64,000 nucleotides of DNA from Sphingomonas faeni (lineage in GTDB: Bacteria; Pseudomonadota; Alphaproteobacteria; Sphingomonadales; Sphingomonadaceae): NCBI RefSeq assembly GCF_003053745.1, contig NZ_QAYE01000001.1, positions 620,001 through 684,000 on the forward strand. Direction: 5' to 3'. The notes beneath the pieces were generated by a model. The model was not told the DNA's origin and did not search any database. It worked only from the letters and a program-made list of their open reading frames with translations. A program made the position numbers and the translations under genes. Below, piece by piece: positions 42,869-51,069 of the stretch. Numbering within the stretch: the stretch's first letter is position 1; each line of letters starts with the position of its first letter.

Positions 42869-45241
42869 CTAGGCGGCGGCCGATGCTTTCCAGCGACCAT
42901 TCGCAAGCGCGCGCGCTTGTTCGACGGGCATCGGGCGACCGAAATAAAAGCCCTGGACGTTGGTACAACCGAACGCCTGCGCCATGAGGTGCTCAGTTTC
43001 GGTTTCGACGCCCTCCGCCGTCGTGTCGATGTCGAGGCTCCGGGCGAGCGCGATCACCGCATGGACGATCGCAACCGCTTCGCGCGTCCCGGCGGCGGCG
43101 TCCCGCACGAAGCTCCGGTCGATCTTGATCGACGAAAACCGCGTACGACTGAGATACCCCAGCGACGAATGGCCGACGCCGAAATCGTCGAGGCTGAGAC
43201 GGACGCCGAGATCGAGCAGTCGTTCCAGGACCTTGGTGGCGCCCAGCGCCTCGGTCAGGAACATGCTCTCGGTAACCTCGAGTTCGAGGCGATCCGAGGA
43301 CAGTCCCGTGTTCGCCAGCGCGGAGGCGACCGTCGTCACGAAATTGGGATTCTGGAGCTGGTCGGCGGACACGTTGACCGCAACGCGGATGTCGGACGGC
43401 CATTCCGCAGCTTCCTCGCACGCCGTCCTCAGCGCCCACGCCCCGATCGGCGCGATCAGGCGCGCGTCCTCGGCGAGCGGAATGAACTTTTCGGGGGCGA
43501 TGATGCCGAACCGCGGACTGGTCCAGCGCAACAGCGCCTCGAACGCGACCAGCCTTTCGCCGCGTGCATCGACGACCGGCTGATACTCAAGGTGCATCTC
43601 GCCATTCTCGAGCGCCGTCCGCAGCGCCATTTCGAGAATACGTCGCTCCTCGGCCTTCACGTGCAGCTCGGGCTCGTAGCTGCGATACACTCCCCGACCG
43701 GCGTCCTTGGCACGGTAGAGCGCCAAATCGGCGGAGCGGACGAGCATTTCCGCGGTGCGTCCGTCGCGCGGGCCGATCGCGATGCCGACGCTGGCACCGA
43801 TGTACAGCGTATGCGCGTCGATGTCGTAGGGCTGCGACAGAATCTCGATGATGCGCCGCGCGAGGTCGTCGATCGCTGCGGCATCGGTCGCATCGCGCAC
43901 GATCACGGCGAATTCGTCGCCGCCGAGGCGTCCACACAAATTACCGTCCGCCATCAAGCCCTCCAGCCGCTCGGACACGCGCCCCAGCAGGCGATCACCG
44001 ATCGGGTGGCCGAGCGTGTCGTTGACGGCCTTGAACCGATCGAGGTCGAGCATCATGAACGCATACCGGCCGCCCCAACGGTCGGCCTCACCCATCGTCC
44101 TGACGAGCGTTTCGTTGATCATCAACCGGTTGGGCAATCCGGTGAGCACGTCGAAGCGGGCCATCCGGTTGATCCGGTCTTCCGATGCACGAAGCTCAGT
44201 GATGTCGGATATTACGCCGCGAAATCCGTAGAATTCGCCATCATCGCCAAATCGAGGCGAGGCGGCAATGTCCCACCAGCGAGCCTGGCCGTCGATCGTC
44301 ACCGGCAGGCTGACGTCGCGGAAGCTTTCGCGTCGCCGCAGCTTTTCCGCCAGCGTTCGCAGTTCGGGCGCGAATTCACCGCTGTCCCAGCTTGGCCCCG
44401 CCAGCAACTGGAGCAACGGCATGCCGTCGATAGCACCGGGTTCCAGCCCGCACGCGACCGCAAACCGAGGCGACGCGCGGACGATGCGACGCATGGCATC
44501 GGTCTCCCACAGCCAGTCCGCCCCGGTATCCTCGAACTCGCGCAGGAGCAGGCTGACGGTCTCGTCGCGCTCGTTCAGCGTGATCTCGTTGGCGCGGATC
44601 AGGACGAGTGCGCGGGCGCGACTGATGCATCCCGCCATCAGCAACAGGGTAAAGCCCAGGATCCCGAATGCCGCCGAGGTCGTGCCGGCGATCAGCAGCT
44701 GGATGACCATCGACGCGCCGAGATACCCCAGGAATACCAGCGTCGCGAGCGCCAGCGGTGCCATCGCGAACGCCGCGGCAGTCATCAAGACGGTCAGCGT
44801 GATCCCGAGCCCGGCGGTCGTGCCAGATGGCGCATGCGTACAGAACAGGATCGGCACGCACGACCAGCCGAGACCGAGCGCCAAGCCCTCCCACCCGGTC
44901 TTGCGCAGATCGCGAACGCTTGCCTGGCTTTCACCGTTGTGGTGGACGGCCAGACGACGGAATCCGACCGCAACGGCGATTGCGACGAGCAGCGCGGACC
45001 ATGTAGCGATCTGCCATGCGGGGACGGTATCGCGGACGAGGAACCCGGTCACCAGTACCGCCGCGATATTCGCAGCCAGCAGGACCAGCGCCATCTTGCG
45101 CCCCGCGAACAGCTGTGCGGCGCGGATCCGGCTCCACTCGACATGATCCGGCCCACCGCCGCGAACTCCCAGCAACGTGGGAATGTCGACGGTCACGCGG
45201 CGTGACGGAGAAGGCGGTGCAAGACTCACGGCGTCAGTCAT
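42869..45241 (-). CDS. Membrane-bound diguanylate cyclase/phosphodiesterase (PAS-GGDEF-EAL)
   Basis: The 790-residue product has about six N-terminal membrane helices (50-230) and a PAS domain (about 245-360, with WWDIAASPRFGDDGEFYGFRGVISDIT). A GGDEF domain with intact catalytic motif (GRLGGDEFAV) is followed by an EAL domain with intact EAL (VAFEALLRW) and loop 6 (DDFGVGHSSLGYL). Both activities therefore look possible; such proteins usually favour one. It would control cyclic-di-GMP, and hence motility and biofilm, in response to a membrane signal. Confidence 0.93.
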   Translation of the reverse strand: MTDAVSLAPPSPSRRVTVDIPTLLGVRGGGPDHVEWSRIRAAQLFAGRKMALVLLAANIAAVLVTGFLVRDTVPAWQIATWSALLVAIAVAVGFRRLAVHHNGESQASVRDLRKTGWEGLALGLGWSCVPILFCTHAPSGTTAGLGITLTVLMTAAAFAMAPLALATLVFLGYLGASMVIQLLIAGTTSAAFGILGFTLLLMAGCISRARALVLIRANEITLNERDETVSLLLREFEDTGADWLWETDAMRRIVRASPRFAVACGLEPGAIDGMPLLQLLAGPSWDSGEFAPELRTLAEKLRRRESFRDVSLPVTIDGQARWWDIAASPRFGDDGEFYGFRGVISDITELRASEDRINRMARFDVLTGLPNRLMINETLVRTMGEADRWGGRYAFMMLDLDRFKAVNDTLGHPIGDRLLGRVSERLEGLMADGNLCGRLGGDEFAVIVRDATDAAAIDDLARRIIEILSQPYDIDAHTLYIGASVGIAIGPRDGRTAEMLVRSADLALYRAKDAGRGVYRSYEPELHVKAEERRILEMALRTALENGEMHLEYQPVVDARGERLVAFEALLRWTSPRFGIIAPEKFIPLAEDARLIAPIGAWALRTACEEAAEWPSDIRVAVNVSADQLQNPNFVTTVASALANTGLSSDRLELEVTESMFLTEALGATKVLERLLDLGVRLSLDDFGVGHSSLGYLSRTRFSSIKIDRSFVRDAAAGTREAVAIVHAVIALARSLDIDTTAEGVETETEHLMAQAFGCTNVQGFYFGRPMPVEQARALANGRWKASAAA

Positions 45242-45399
45242 AGATCAGCTTGGTTAGCAGATGGTTCGTATTGCCCGCGGTGAGTGTAATTAAGTTCGGT
45301 TTGGGGATAATGCGCATGATCGCGCAAGCTCCTGCCACAGCTCGATTCACATGTCAGCCGTGGCCGGGCTTACGCCGTCTGCTCATAGGCAGGACGGTC

Positions 45400-47163
45400 T
45401 CAGGCTGCGATGTCGTACGGCTTGATGTCGCCGCTGAGGTACAGGTTGCGTGCCTTGGCCCGGCTGAGCTTGCCCGACGAGGTGCGTGGTAGAGTGCGCG
45501 GCGGGATCAGTTCGATCAGGCAGTTCATGCCCGTCACCGAACGAACGCGCTCGCGAATCTCGTCGCGCAGGCGCAGGCGTTCGGCTTCGTCCGAGCTGCG
45601 GCACTGGACCAGCACGGCGGGGGTCTCCTCGCCACCGGGCGTCGTGATCGCGAACGCGGCGATGTCGCCGGCCTTGAAGCCGGGGAGCTGTTCCACCGCC
45701 CATTCGATGTCCTGCGGCCAGTGGTTCTTGCCATTGACGATGATCATGTCCTTGGCGCGGCCGACGATGTAGATGTAGCCGTCGGACATATAGCCCATGT
45801 CGCCGGTATCGAGCCAACCGTCCGCCATGCACGCCTCGGTCGCTGCGTCGTCGCGGAAATAGCCGACCATCACCGACTTGCCGCTGCACCACACCTTGCC
45901 GATCGCACGCTCGGGGAGCGGCGTACCGTCCTCTTCACGGATCTCGATTCGCATGTCGCGGACCGGCTTGCCGCAGTTCACGATGGCCCGGTAGCGCTGA
46001 GGACGGTCCCCGCCGCGCGAGCCGCCCGAAAGCTGCGTTTCCTCGACCAGTTCGACGCGGATGCCTTCGCCCGGCGGCATCAGCGAGACCGCAAGCGTCG
46101 CCTCGGCGAGACCATAACTCGGCAGGAATGCGCTCGCCTTGAAGCCTGCGTCAGCGAACGCGTCGACGAACGACTGCATCACGTCGGGACGGATCATGTC
46201 GGCGCCGTTACCTGCGACCCGCCAGCGCGACAGGTCGAAACGGTCGCTCGCCTTGGTCTGCGACGACATACGGCGCGCGCAGATATCGTAGCCGAAGGTC
46301 GGCGAATAACTGAGCGTTGTGCCTTCGTTGCGGCTGATGAGATCGAGCCAGGCGAGCGGACGGCGCGCGAAATCCTCAGTCTTAAGGTAATCTGTGGAGA
46401 CCTGGTTGGCGATCGGCGAGAGGAAGCAGCCGACCAGCCCCATGTCGTGATACCAGGGCAGCCAAGAGACACAGCGATCGGTGTCGCAGACCTCCATCCC
46501 GTGGCTATGCGCGGCGAGGTTGTTGAGCAGCGCGGCGTGCGTGATGACGACGCCGTGCGGAAAGCGCGTCGAGCCGCTGGAATATTGCAGATACGCGATG
46601 TCGTCGGGCTTCGCCTCGGGCAGCGTTGCCGCGGGTGCCTCGCGGGTCGCGAACTCGGACCAGTCGATGCCGACGGTGCCCGACAGGCGCGCGGCCTCGC
46701 CCGCCATCTGCGCGAGTTCGGGCGGGAAGATCAGCATCTTCGGGTCGCAACTCGCAAGCTGGACGCGGAGCTGTTCGATGTACGAATCGCGCCCGCCGAA
46801 TGAGGTCGGCAGCGGCAACGGCACGGGCCACGCGCCGGCATAGACGACACCGAAGAACAGCGCGGCGAACTCGGGACCGGTCTCGGCGACCAGCGCGATG
46901 CGATCGGCAGGGGCAACACCGGCGGCGATCAGCCGATCGGCCATCGCGCGGGCGTCGGTACGGAGTTGCGAATAGGGGTAGGGCTGCGACAAGGTGCCGC
47001 GCGCGTCGTGAAAGTTAAGCCCACGGTTACCGCTGGCGGCATAATCGAGCGCTTCGCCCAAGGTGCCGAAATCGGCGAAGCGGCGCGGCAGGGCGTCCTG
47101 GGTCGGCGTCGCAACGAGTGCCGCTACGGTCATGCCGTCCTTGTTAGCCGTGTCGGTCGTCAT
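45400..47163 (-). CDS. Fatty acyl-AMP ligase (FAAL/FadD32-like)
   Basis: This 587-residue ANL-superfamily enzyme has the ATP motif LQYSSGSTRFPHGVVITH, the FAAL segments SWLPWYHDMGLVGCFLSP and SRNEGTTLSYSPTFGYDICARR, the A5-like PSYGLAEATLAVS, and the hinge region DTGDMGYMSDGYIYIVGRAKDMIIVNGKNHWPQDIE. FAALs adenylate fatty acids and hand them to an acyl carrier protein, not to CoA. In sphingomonads and Caulobacter relatives are linked to sphingolipid synthesis. Here no carrier protein or palmitoyltransferase gene is adjacent, so this link is inference. Confidence 0.88.
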   Translation of the reverse strand: MTTDTANKDGMTVAALVATPTQDALPRRFADFGTLGEALDYAASGNRGLNFHDARGTLSQPYPYSQLRTDARAMADRLIAAGVAPADRIALVAETGPEFAALFFGVVYAGAWPVPLPLPTSFGGRDSYIEQLRVQLASCDPKMLIFPPELAQMAGEAARLSGTVGIDWSEFATREAPAATLPEAKPDDIAYLQYSSGSTRFPHGVVITHAALLNNLAAHSHGMEVCDTDRCVSWLPWYHDMGLVGCFLSPIANQVSTDYLKTEDFARRPLAWLDLISRNEGTTLSYSPTFGYDICARRMSSQTKASDRFDLSRWRVAGNGADMIRPDVMQSFVDAFADAGFKASAFLPSYGLAEATLAVSLMPPGEGIRVELVEETQLSGGSRGGDRPQRYRAIVNCGKPVRDMRIEIREEDGTPLPERAIGKVWCSGKSVMVGYFRDDAATEACMADGWLDTGDMGYMSDGYIYIVGRAKDMIIVNGKNHWPQDIEWAVEQLPGFKAGDIAAFAITTPGGEETPAVLVQCRSSDEAERLRLRDEIRERVRSVTGMNCLIELIPPRTLPRTSSGKLSRAKARNLYLSGDIKPYDIAA

Positions 47164-47237
47164 CGCAGTTCCTGCCTTGGTTCGTCGCGGCGCTCGAACA
47201 CACCACGCCTATCTTCAGTCTAGCCGTTCAACTTCGG

Positions 47238-47252
47238 GTGCCAGTGTGGCAC
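47238..47252. promoter_or_regulatory. Perfect palindrome GTGCCA-GTG-TGGCAC between divergent FAAL and recX genes
   Basis: A 6+6 inverted repeat with a 3-base spacer lies in the short divergent gap, 75 bases from the FAAL start and 10 bases before the recX start used here. An operator role is plausible; the binder is unknown. Confidence 0.4.
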
Positions 47253-47261
47253 AATGATGGC

Positions 47262-47957
47262 GTGACCGATGATAGCCACAGCGAAAGCAACGCGTTTCCC
47301 CCGTCGCTGGATGCCGGCGACCAGGAAAACGGCGCGTTCGACGATAGCGGCGGCACGAAGCGGCGCGGCGGCAAGGGCTGGGGCAAAGGCGGCGGGAAGG
47401 GCGGCGGCAAGGAGCGATCCCGCGAGCGTCCTGCGCCGAAACCGCTCGACGCTGCGGCGTTGGAGCAGATGGCGCTACGCTATGTCGAGCGGTTCGCAAC
47501 GACGCGGGGCCGCCTGACCGATTACCTGATGCGGAAGATCCGCGAACGGGGCTGGGACGGAGGCACCAACGCGGCGCTGGCCGAGCCCGGCGAACTGGCG
47601 CAGCGGATGGCCGATCTCGGCTATGTCGATGACCGGGCCTTTGCCGAGCAACGCGCTGCTGCGATGCAGCGACGCGGGCTGGGCGCTCGCAGAGTCGCCG
47701 GCGCATTCCGCGAGGCCGGTATCGATGAAGGCGATGCGGAGTCCGTCGCGCCCGCAATCGCCGACCGCGCCGTCGAATCGGCACTCGCCTTCGCACGACG
47801 GAAACGAATCGGCCCTTACGGCACCGGGGACGGCGACCGAAAACTTCATGAGAAACAGCTCGCGGCGATGCTGCGGGCTGGGCACCGGTTCGATCTGGCA
47901 CGCAAAATTGTTGCTGCACCGCCGTCCGACAGCCCCGAATCGATGGATTTCGACTGA
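47262..47957 (+). CDS. recX: RecX-family regulator of RecA
   Basis: The 231-residue product has an N-terminal low-complexity Gly/Lys-rich region (GGKGWGKGGGKGGGKERSRE), then the RecX helical repeats: LEQMALRYVERFATTRGRLTDYLMRKIRERGW, ELAQRMADLGYVDDRAFAEQRA, and RRKRIGPYGTGDGDRKLHEKQLAAMLRAGH. RecX blocks RecA filament growth. recA is not adjacent in this window. No start has a clear Shine-Dalgarno; the GTG at 47262 is preferred over the GTG at 47238, which falls inside a palindrome. Confidence 0.8.
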   Translation: MTDDSHSESNAFPPSLDAGDQENGAFDDSGGTKRRGGKGWGKGGGKGGGKERSRERPAPKPLDAAALEQMALRYVERFATTRGRLTDYLMRKIRERGWDGGTNAALAEPGELAQRMADLGYVDDRAFAEQRAAAMQRRGLGARRVAGAFREAGIDEGDAESVAPAIADRAVESALAFARRKRIGPYGTGDGDRKLHEKQLAAMLRAGHRFDLARKIVAAPPSDSPESMDFD

Positions 47958-48050
47958 GCGTCGCAACGGATTCATTGCGACTGCGACGAACCGTGCTAGC
48001 AAGGCGTTCAGGGGTGTAACAATGCGTAACGACACGCAGCAGGTGCTGAC

Positions 48051-48626
48051 ATGCCGGTAGAGGTGGGGCCAGTGGAAGCGGGAACGACGACGCTTGAGGG
48101 TGTTGGCGCGGCCGAAACGCGCGCGATCGGCGGCGTTATCAAATGGTTCGACGTCACGCGCGGGTTCGGCTTCGCGGTGGCGGACGACGAGACCGTCGGC
48201 GATATCCTCGTGCACTTTTCCGTCCTGCAGGCGCACGGCCGCCGCAGCCTCCCCGAAGGCGCGCGCGTCGAGACGCTGTCGGTCCAACGCGGCCGCGGGT
48301 TCCAGGCGCGCGAGATCCTCTCGATCGATCTGACCAACGCGGTCGAGGAGCAGGTCCGGACGCCGGTTTCGCCCGATCGGATCGATCCGATCGCGATGAT
48401 CGACGCGGCGGGACCGTTCGAGGCAGCGTCGGTGAAATGGTTCAACCGGTTGAAGGGCTATGGCTTTCTGGTACGGGGTGCCGATGGCAGCGACATCTTC
48501 GTCCACATGGAAACGCTGCGCCGCGCCGGGATCGAGACGGTCGAACCCGATCAGCCGCTCCGCGCGCGCGTCGTCGAAGGGCGTAAAGGGCCGCTTGCCG
48601 TCGCGGTCGAAGAGGATCCTGGATGA
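48051..48626 (+). CDS. Double cold-shock-domain protein
   Basis: The 191-residue product has two cold-shock domains. The first reads GGVIKWFDVTRGFGFAVADD with DILVHFSVL (about 28-95). The second reads ASVKWFNRLKGYGFLVRG with DIFVHMETL (about 125-185). The aromatic RNP1/RNP2 residues needed for single-stranded nucleic-acid binding are retained in both. Two-domain Csp proteins are typical of alphaproteobacteria and are often stationary-phase or stress factors. The stop overlaps the ATG of the DUF192 gene. Confidence 0.92.
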   Translation: MPVEVGPVEAGTTTLEGVGAAETRAIGGVIKWFDVTRGFGFAVADDETVGDILVHFSVLQAHGRRSLPEGARVETLSVQRGRGFQAREILSIDLTNAVEEQVRTPVSPDRIDPIAMIDAAGPFEAASVKWFNRLKGYGFLVRGADGSDIFVHMETLRRAGIETVEPDQPLRARVVEGRKGPLAVAVEEDPG

Positions 48627-49123
48627 ATTTCGTTGCGAAGGCGGTGTTGGCCGGGGTGTTGGCGCTGGGCGTCGGCGCCGGGGGTGTCGCGTACATGAAT
48701 AGCGGCGCAGACTCGGACGTGGCCGTGGTCGTCACGCTGCCGCTGACGATCAAGAGCGCGAACGGGACGCACGCGTTCCAGGTCGAGAGCGCGAAGACAG
48801 AGGCCGAGCAGGCGCGCGGACTGATGTTCCGCACCGACCTGACGCCCGACGGCGGCATGCTGTTCTGGCCGTATCCCGCCAAGGGTGGCGAACCCGTGGC
48901 GGCGAACTTCTGGATGAAGAATACGCCGAGCCCGCTCGACATCCTCTATATCCGCGCCGACGGCACGATCGCGCGGATCGCCGAGAATACCGTGCCGTTT
49001 TCGGAACAGCCCATTCCCTCGGGCGAGCCGGTCGGCGCGGTGCTGGAACTGATGGGCGGCCGCGCTTCGGAGCTGGGGATTGCTGAGGGCGATTTGGTGA
49101 CGTGGGACAAGAGCGCGAAGTAG
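48623..49123 (+). CDS. DUF192 envelope protein
   Basis: This 166-residue protein has an N-terminal helix (AVLAGVLALGVGAGGVAYM) that is a signal peptide or anchor. The DUF192 pattern follows: EQARGLMFRTDLTPDGGMLFWP, FWMKNTPSPLDILYIRADGTI, and VGAVLELMGGRASELGIAEGD. It is coupled to the cold-shock gene by ATGA. The biochemical role of DUF192 is not established. Confidence 0.85.
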   Translation: MNFVAKAVLAGVLALGVGAGGVAYMNSGADSDVAVVVTLPLTIKSANGTHAFQVESAKTEAEQARGLMFRTDLTPDGGMLFWPYPAKGGEPVAANFWMKNTPSPLDILYIRADGTIARIAENTVPFSEQPIPSGEPVGAVLELMGGRASELGIAEGDLVTWDKSAK

Positions 49124-49147
49124 GCGCGAACCGTTCGATCGATGGCA

Positions 49148-49251
49148 CCACCCCGGCGAAGGCCGGGGCCCAATTGGGAAGGTCGCTGTAACGGCGAACA
49201 GCGCTTCGTTAGCGACGTTACCCAATTGGGCCCCGGCCTTCGCCGGGGTGG
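49148..49251. repeat. Palindromic repeat, family A, copy 2
   Basis: The arms at 49148-49178 and 49221-49251 are perfect 31-base complements and share the 28-base core arms with the copy at 10261-10360. The spacers differ in sequence. Confidence 0.93.
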
Positions 49252-49285
49252 AATATGTGACTAGCCGACGTCTCCAGCCAAGTGT

Positions 49286-49334
49286 TTCCCCGCGAAGGCG
49301 GGGACCCAGACTGGGCTCCCGCCTTCGCGGGAGA
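49286..49334. repeat. Palindromic repeat, family F
   Basis: Two adjacent hairpin arms, CCCCGCGAAGGCGGGG and TCCCGCCTTCGCGGGA, are joined by CCAG/CTGG. The GCGAAGGC core recalls family A, but the flanks differ. Confidence 0.82.
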
Positions 49335-49478
49335 ACAAGGAAGCAGGAACCGTTGCAGGCAAAAGCGTTAAACGACGAACTCCCCCCGGCCAGGGGGAGG
49401 ATCGTTTAGAATGTCGCGCGACGCCTTCTCCCAACGATCGAGGTTGAAGCCCGCCCCCACTCGCGGTAAGCGCCAGTC

Positions 49479-49871
49479 ATGGGCTTTCTCGCATCGACTT
49501 TCACGTGGTGGAACGGCGCCACCCTCGGCACCAAATTCGGCTTGCGCAGCATGGCGAAGAAGGGCGAGGACGCGCTCGGCAACGTCTATTACGAAGGTGG
49601 TAAGGACACCGCCGGCAACCCGCGCCGCTGGGTGATCTACCAGGGCGCGACCGACGCGAGCCGCGTGCCGCCGGCGTGGTTTAGCTGGCTGCATCACCAG
49701 GTCGACGACGTGCCCGATCGCGCATTGCCGCCGATCCGTGCCTGGCAGAAGCCTGCCGTGCCGAACATGACCGGTACCGCGCTCGCCTATCGTCCTGCCG
49801 GTGCGCTCGAAAAGGGTGGCCACCGTGCCGCCGCGACGGGCGATTACGAAGCTTGGACGCCCGAAGGGTGA
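49479..49871 (+). CDS. NADH:ubiquinone oxidoreductase accessory subunit NDUFA12
   Basis: This 130-residue homologue of a mitochondrial complex I accessory subunit, found in alphaproteobacteria, reads TWWNGATLGTKFGL, then GNVYYEGGKDTAGNPRRWVIYQGATDASRVPPAWFSWLHHQVDDVP. It attaches to the matrix/cytosolic arm of complex I. It is followed two bases later by the DUF2155 gene. Confidence 0.93.
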   Translation: MGFLASTFTWWNGATLGTKFGLRSMAKKGEDALGNVYYEGGKDTAGNPRRWVIYQGATDASRVPPAWFSWLHHQVDDVPDRALPPIRAWQKPAVPNMTGTALAYRPAGALEKGGHRAAATGDYEAWTPEG

Positions 49872-49873
49872 TC

Positions 49874-50524
49874 ATGCGCTGGCTCGCCGCGGCCGTGTTG
49901 GTCGTGGCGTTGGCGGTGGGCGGCTGGTTCGGATACCGGGCGATCACTACGCCCGCGACGAAGGTAGCCGCGGTCCAGCAGGACCTGCCGGGCGCTGACG
50001 AGCAGGGCAATTCCTCGATCGAGACGATCGATACCGGCGCCGCCGCGATCGCCAATGGCGGCACGCCGATGGCGCAGCGCGTCGCGGTGCTCGGTCTGCT
50101 CAACAAACGTAACGGCGAAACCCGCGAAGTGAGGCTCAAGCCCGGCCAGGCGACGCGCATGGGCGACGTCGTGCTGCGGTTGCGCGCGTGCGAGCAGACC
50201 GCGCCGTGGGAGCAGGAGCAGCTGACCGGCGCGTTCGTGCAGGTACTGGTGCGCGGCGTCGACACGCATTGGCGCCGGACCTTCTCCGGCTGGCTGTACA
50301 AGGAACGCCCCGCGCTAAACGCGGTCCAGCATCCGATCTACGACGTCTGGACCAAGAGCTGCGCGATGACCTTCCCGGAGACCGGCCCCGATACTGCGCC
50401 GCCCGCCGAAGCCTTGCCGGCCAAGCGATCGAGCGCGCGGAAATCGCCGGCTGCCGAGGATACCCCGCCGCCGGAGGATGGCTTGAGCGCTCCATCGAGC
50501 GCGGCGCCCAGCAACGCGACGTAA
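49874..50524 (+). CDS. DUF2155 domain protein
   Basis: The 216-residue product has an N-terminal helix (MRWLAAAVLVVALAVGGWFG) and the DUF2155 core: VAVLGLLNKRNGETREVRLKPGQ, GDVVLRLRACEQTAPWEQEQLTGAFVQVL, RRTFSGWLYKERPALNAVQHPIYDVWTKSC. It is probably periplasmic or membrane-anchored. A low-complexity Pro/Ser/Ala tail follows. The last 187 bases overlap the 3' end of the convergent aat gene. The specific role is not established. Confidence 0.85.
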   Translation: MRWLAAAVLVVALAVGGWFGYRAITTPATKVAAVQQDLPGADEQGNSSIETIDTGAAAIANGGTPMAQRVAVLGLLNKRNGETREVRLKPGQATRMGDVVLRLRACEQTAPWEQEQLTGAFVQVLVRGVDTHWRRTFSGWLYKERPALNAVQHPIYDVWTKSCAMTFPETGPDTAPPAEALPAKRSSARKSPAAEDTPPPEDGLSAPSSAAPSNAT

Positions 50525-51069
50525 TCCGCGCGCTCGATCTCGACCGCTCCGAGCGAGGCGAGATGCGAGGTCTGGAACTGGCAGTCGAGCAGCGTGAACC
50601 CGCCGGTCCGCAGCCGCGCGACGAGGTGCGCGAGCGCGACCTTTGACGCGTCGGTGGCGCGGCTGACCATGCTTTCACCGAAAAAAGCGCGGCCGAGCGA
50701 CAGGCCGTAGAGCCCGCCGACCAGCTTGCCGCCGTCCCAGCATTCGACCGAATGCGCGAACCCCATCGCGTGCAGCGTCTGGAAGACGCGCTCTATGCCG
50801 TCGTTGATCCACGTCTCGGGGCGACCTTCGACGCTCTCCGCGCAGAGCTGCACGACGCGTTCGAACGCAGTGTCGACGGTGACCTGGAACCGGTCCGCGG
50901 CGATCGTCTTCCTGAGCGAGCGCGAGAGCTGGAACCCGTCGAGCGGCAGGACCGCGCGGCGGCGCGGCTCCACCCAGTATACGCTGGCGGCGTCGCGGCT
51001 GTCCGCCATCGGGAACACGCCGACCGAATAGGCGCCGAGCACGAGTTGAGGGTCTAAAACGTCGCTCAT
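50338..51069 (-). CDS. aat: Leucyl/phenylalanyl-tRNA-protein transferase
   Basis: This 243-residue N-end-rule enzyme adds Leu or Phe to proteins with N-terminal Arg or Lys, marking them for ClpS/ClpAP. Family motifs are LGAYSVGVFPMAD, VYWVEPRRRAVLPLD, ETWINDGIERVFQTLHAMGFAHSVECWDGGKLVGGLYGLSLGRAFFGESM, and LLDCQFQTSHLASLGAVEI. The fold should end shortly after that segment; the last 50 residues are extra low-complexity sequence overlapping DUF2155 on the other strand. The ATG overlaps the ParA-like stop. Confidence 0.93.
   Translation of the reverse strand: MSDVLDPQLVLGAYSVGVFPMADSRDAASVYWVEPRRRAVLPLDGFQLSRSLRKTIAADRFQVTVDTAFERVVQLCAESVEGRPETWINDGIERVFQTLHAMGFAHSVECWDGGKLVGGLYGLSLGRAFFGESMVSRATDASKVALAHLVARLRTGGFTLLDCQFQTSHLASLGAVEIERADYVALLGAALDGALKPSSGGGVSSAAGDFRALDRLAGKASAGGAVSGPVSGKVIAQLLVQTS

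Larger units (their letters stand above)
49124..49478. other. 355-base repeat-filled gap
   Basis: No gene is supported. It contains family A copy 2, the family F element (49286-49334), and a solitary family B-like arm near 49379-49401. Confidence 0.75.

Noticed and set aside
47220..47252. A sigma-54 promoter suggested by TGGCAC in the palindrome
   Set aside because: On the minus strand the downstream element (GTTG) is one base out of the required TGGCAC-N5-TTGC spacing, and the plus strand lacks a TTGC.
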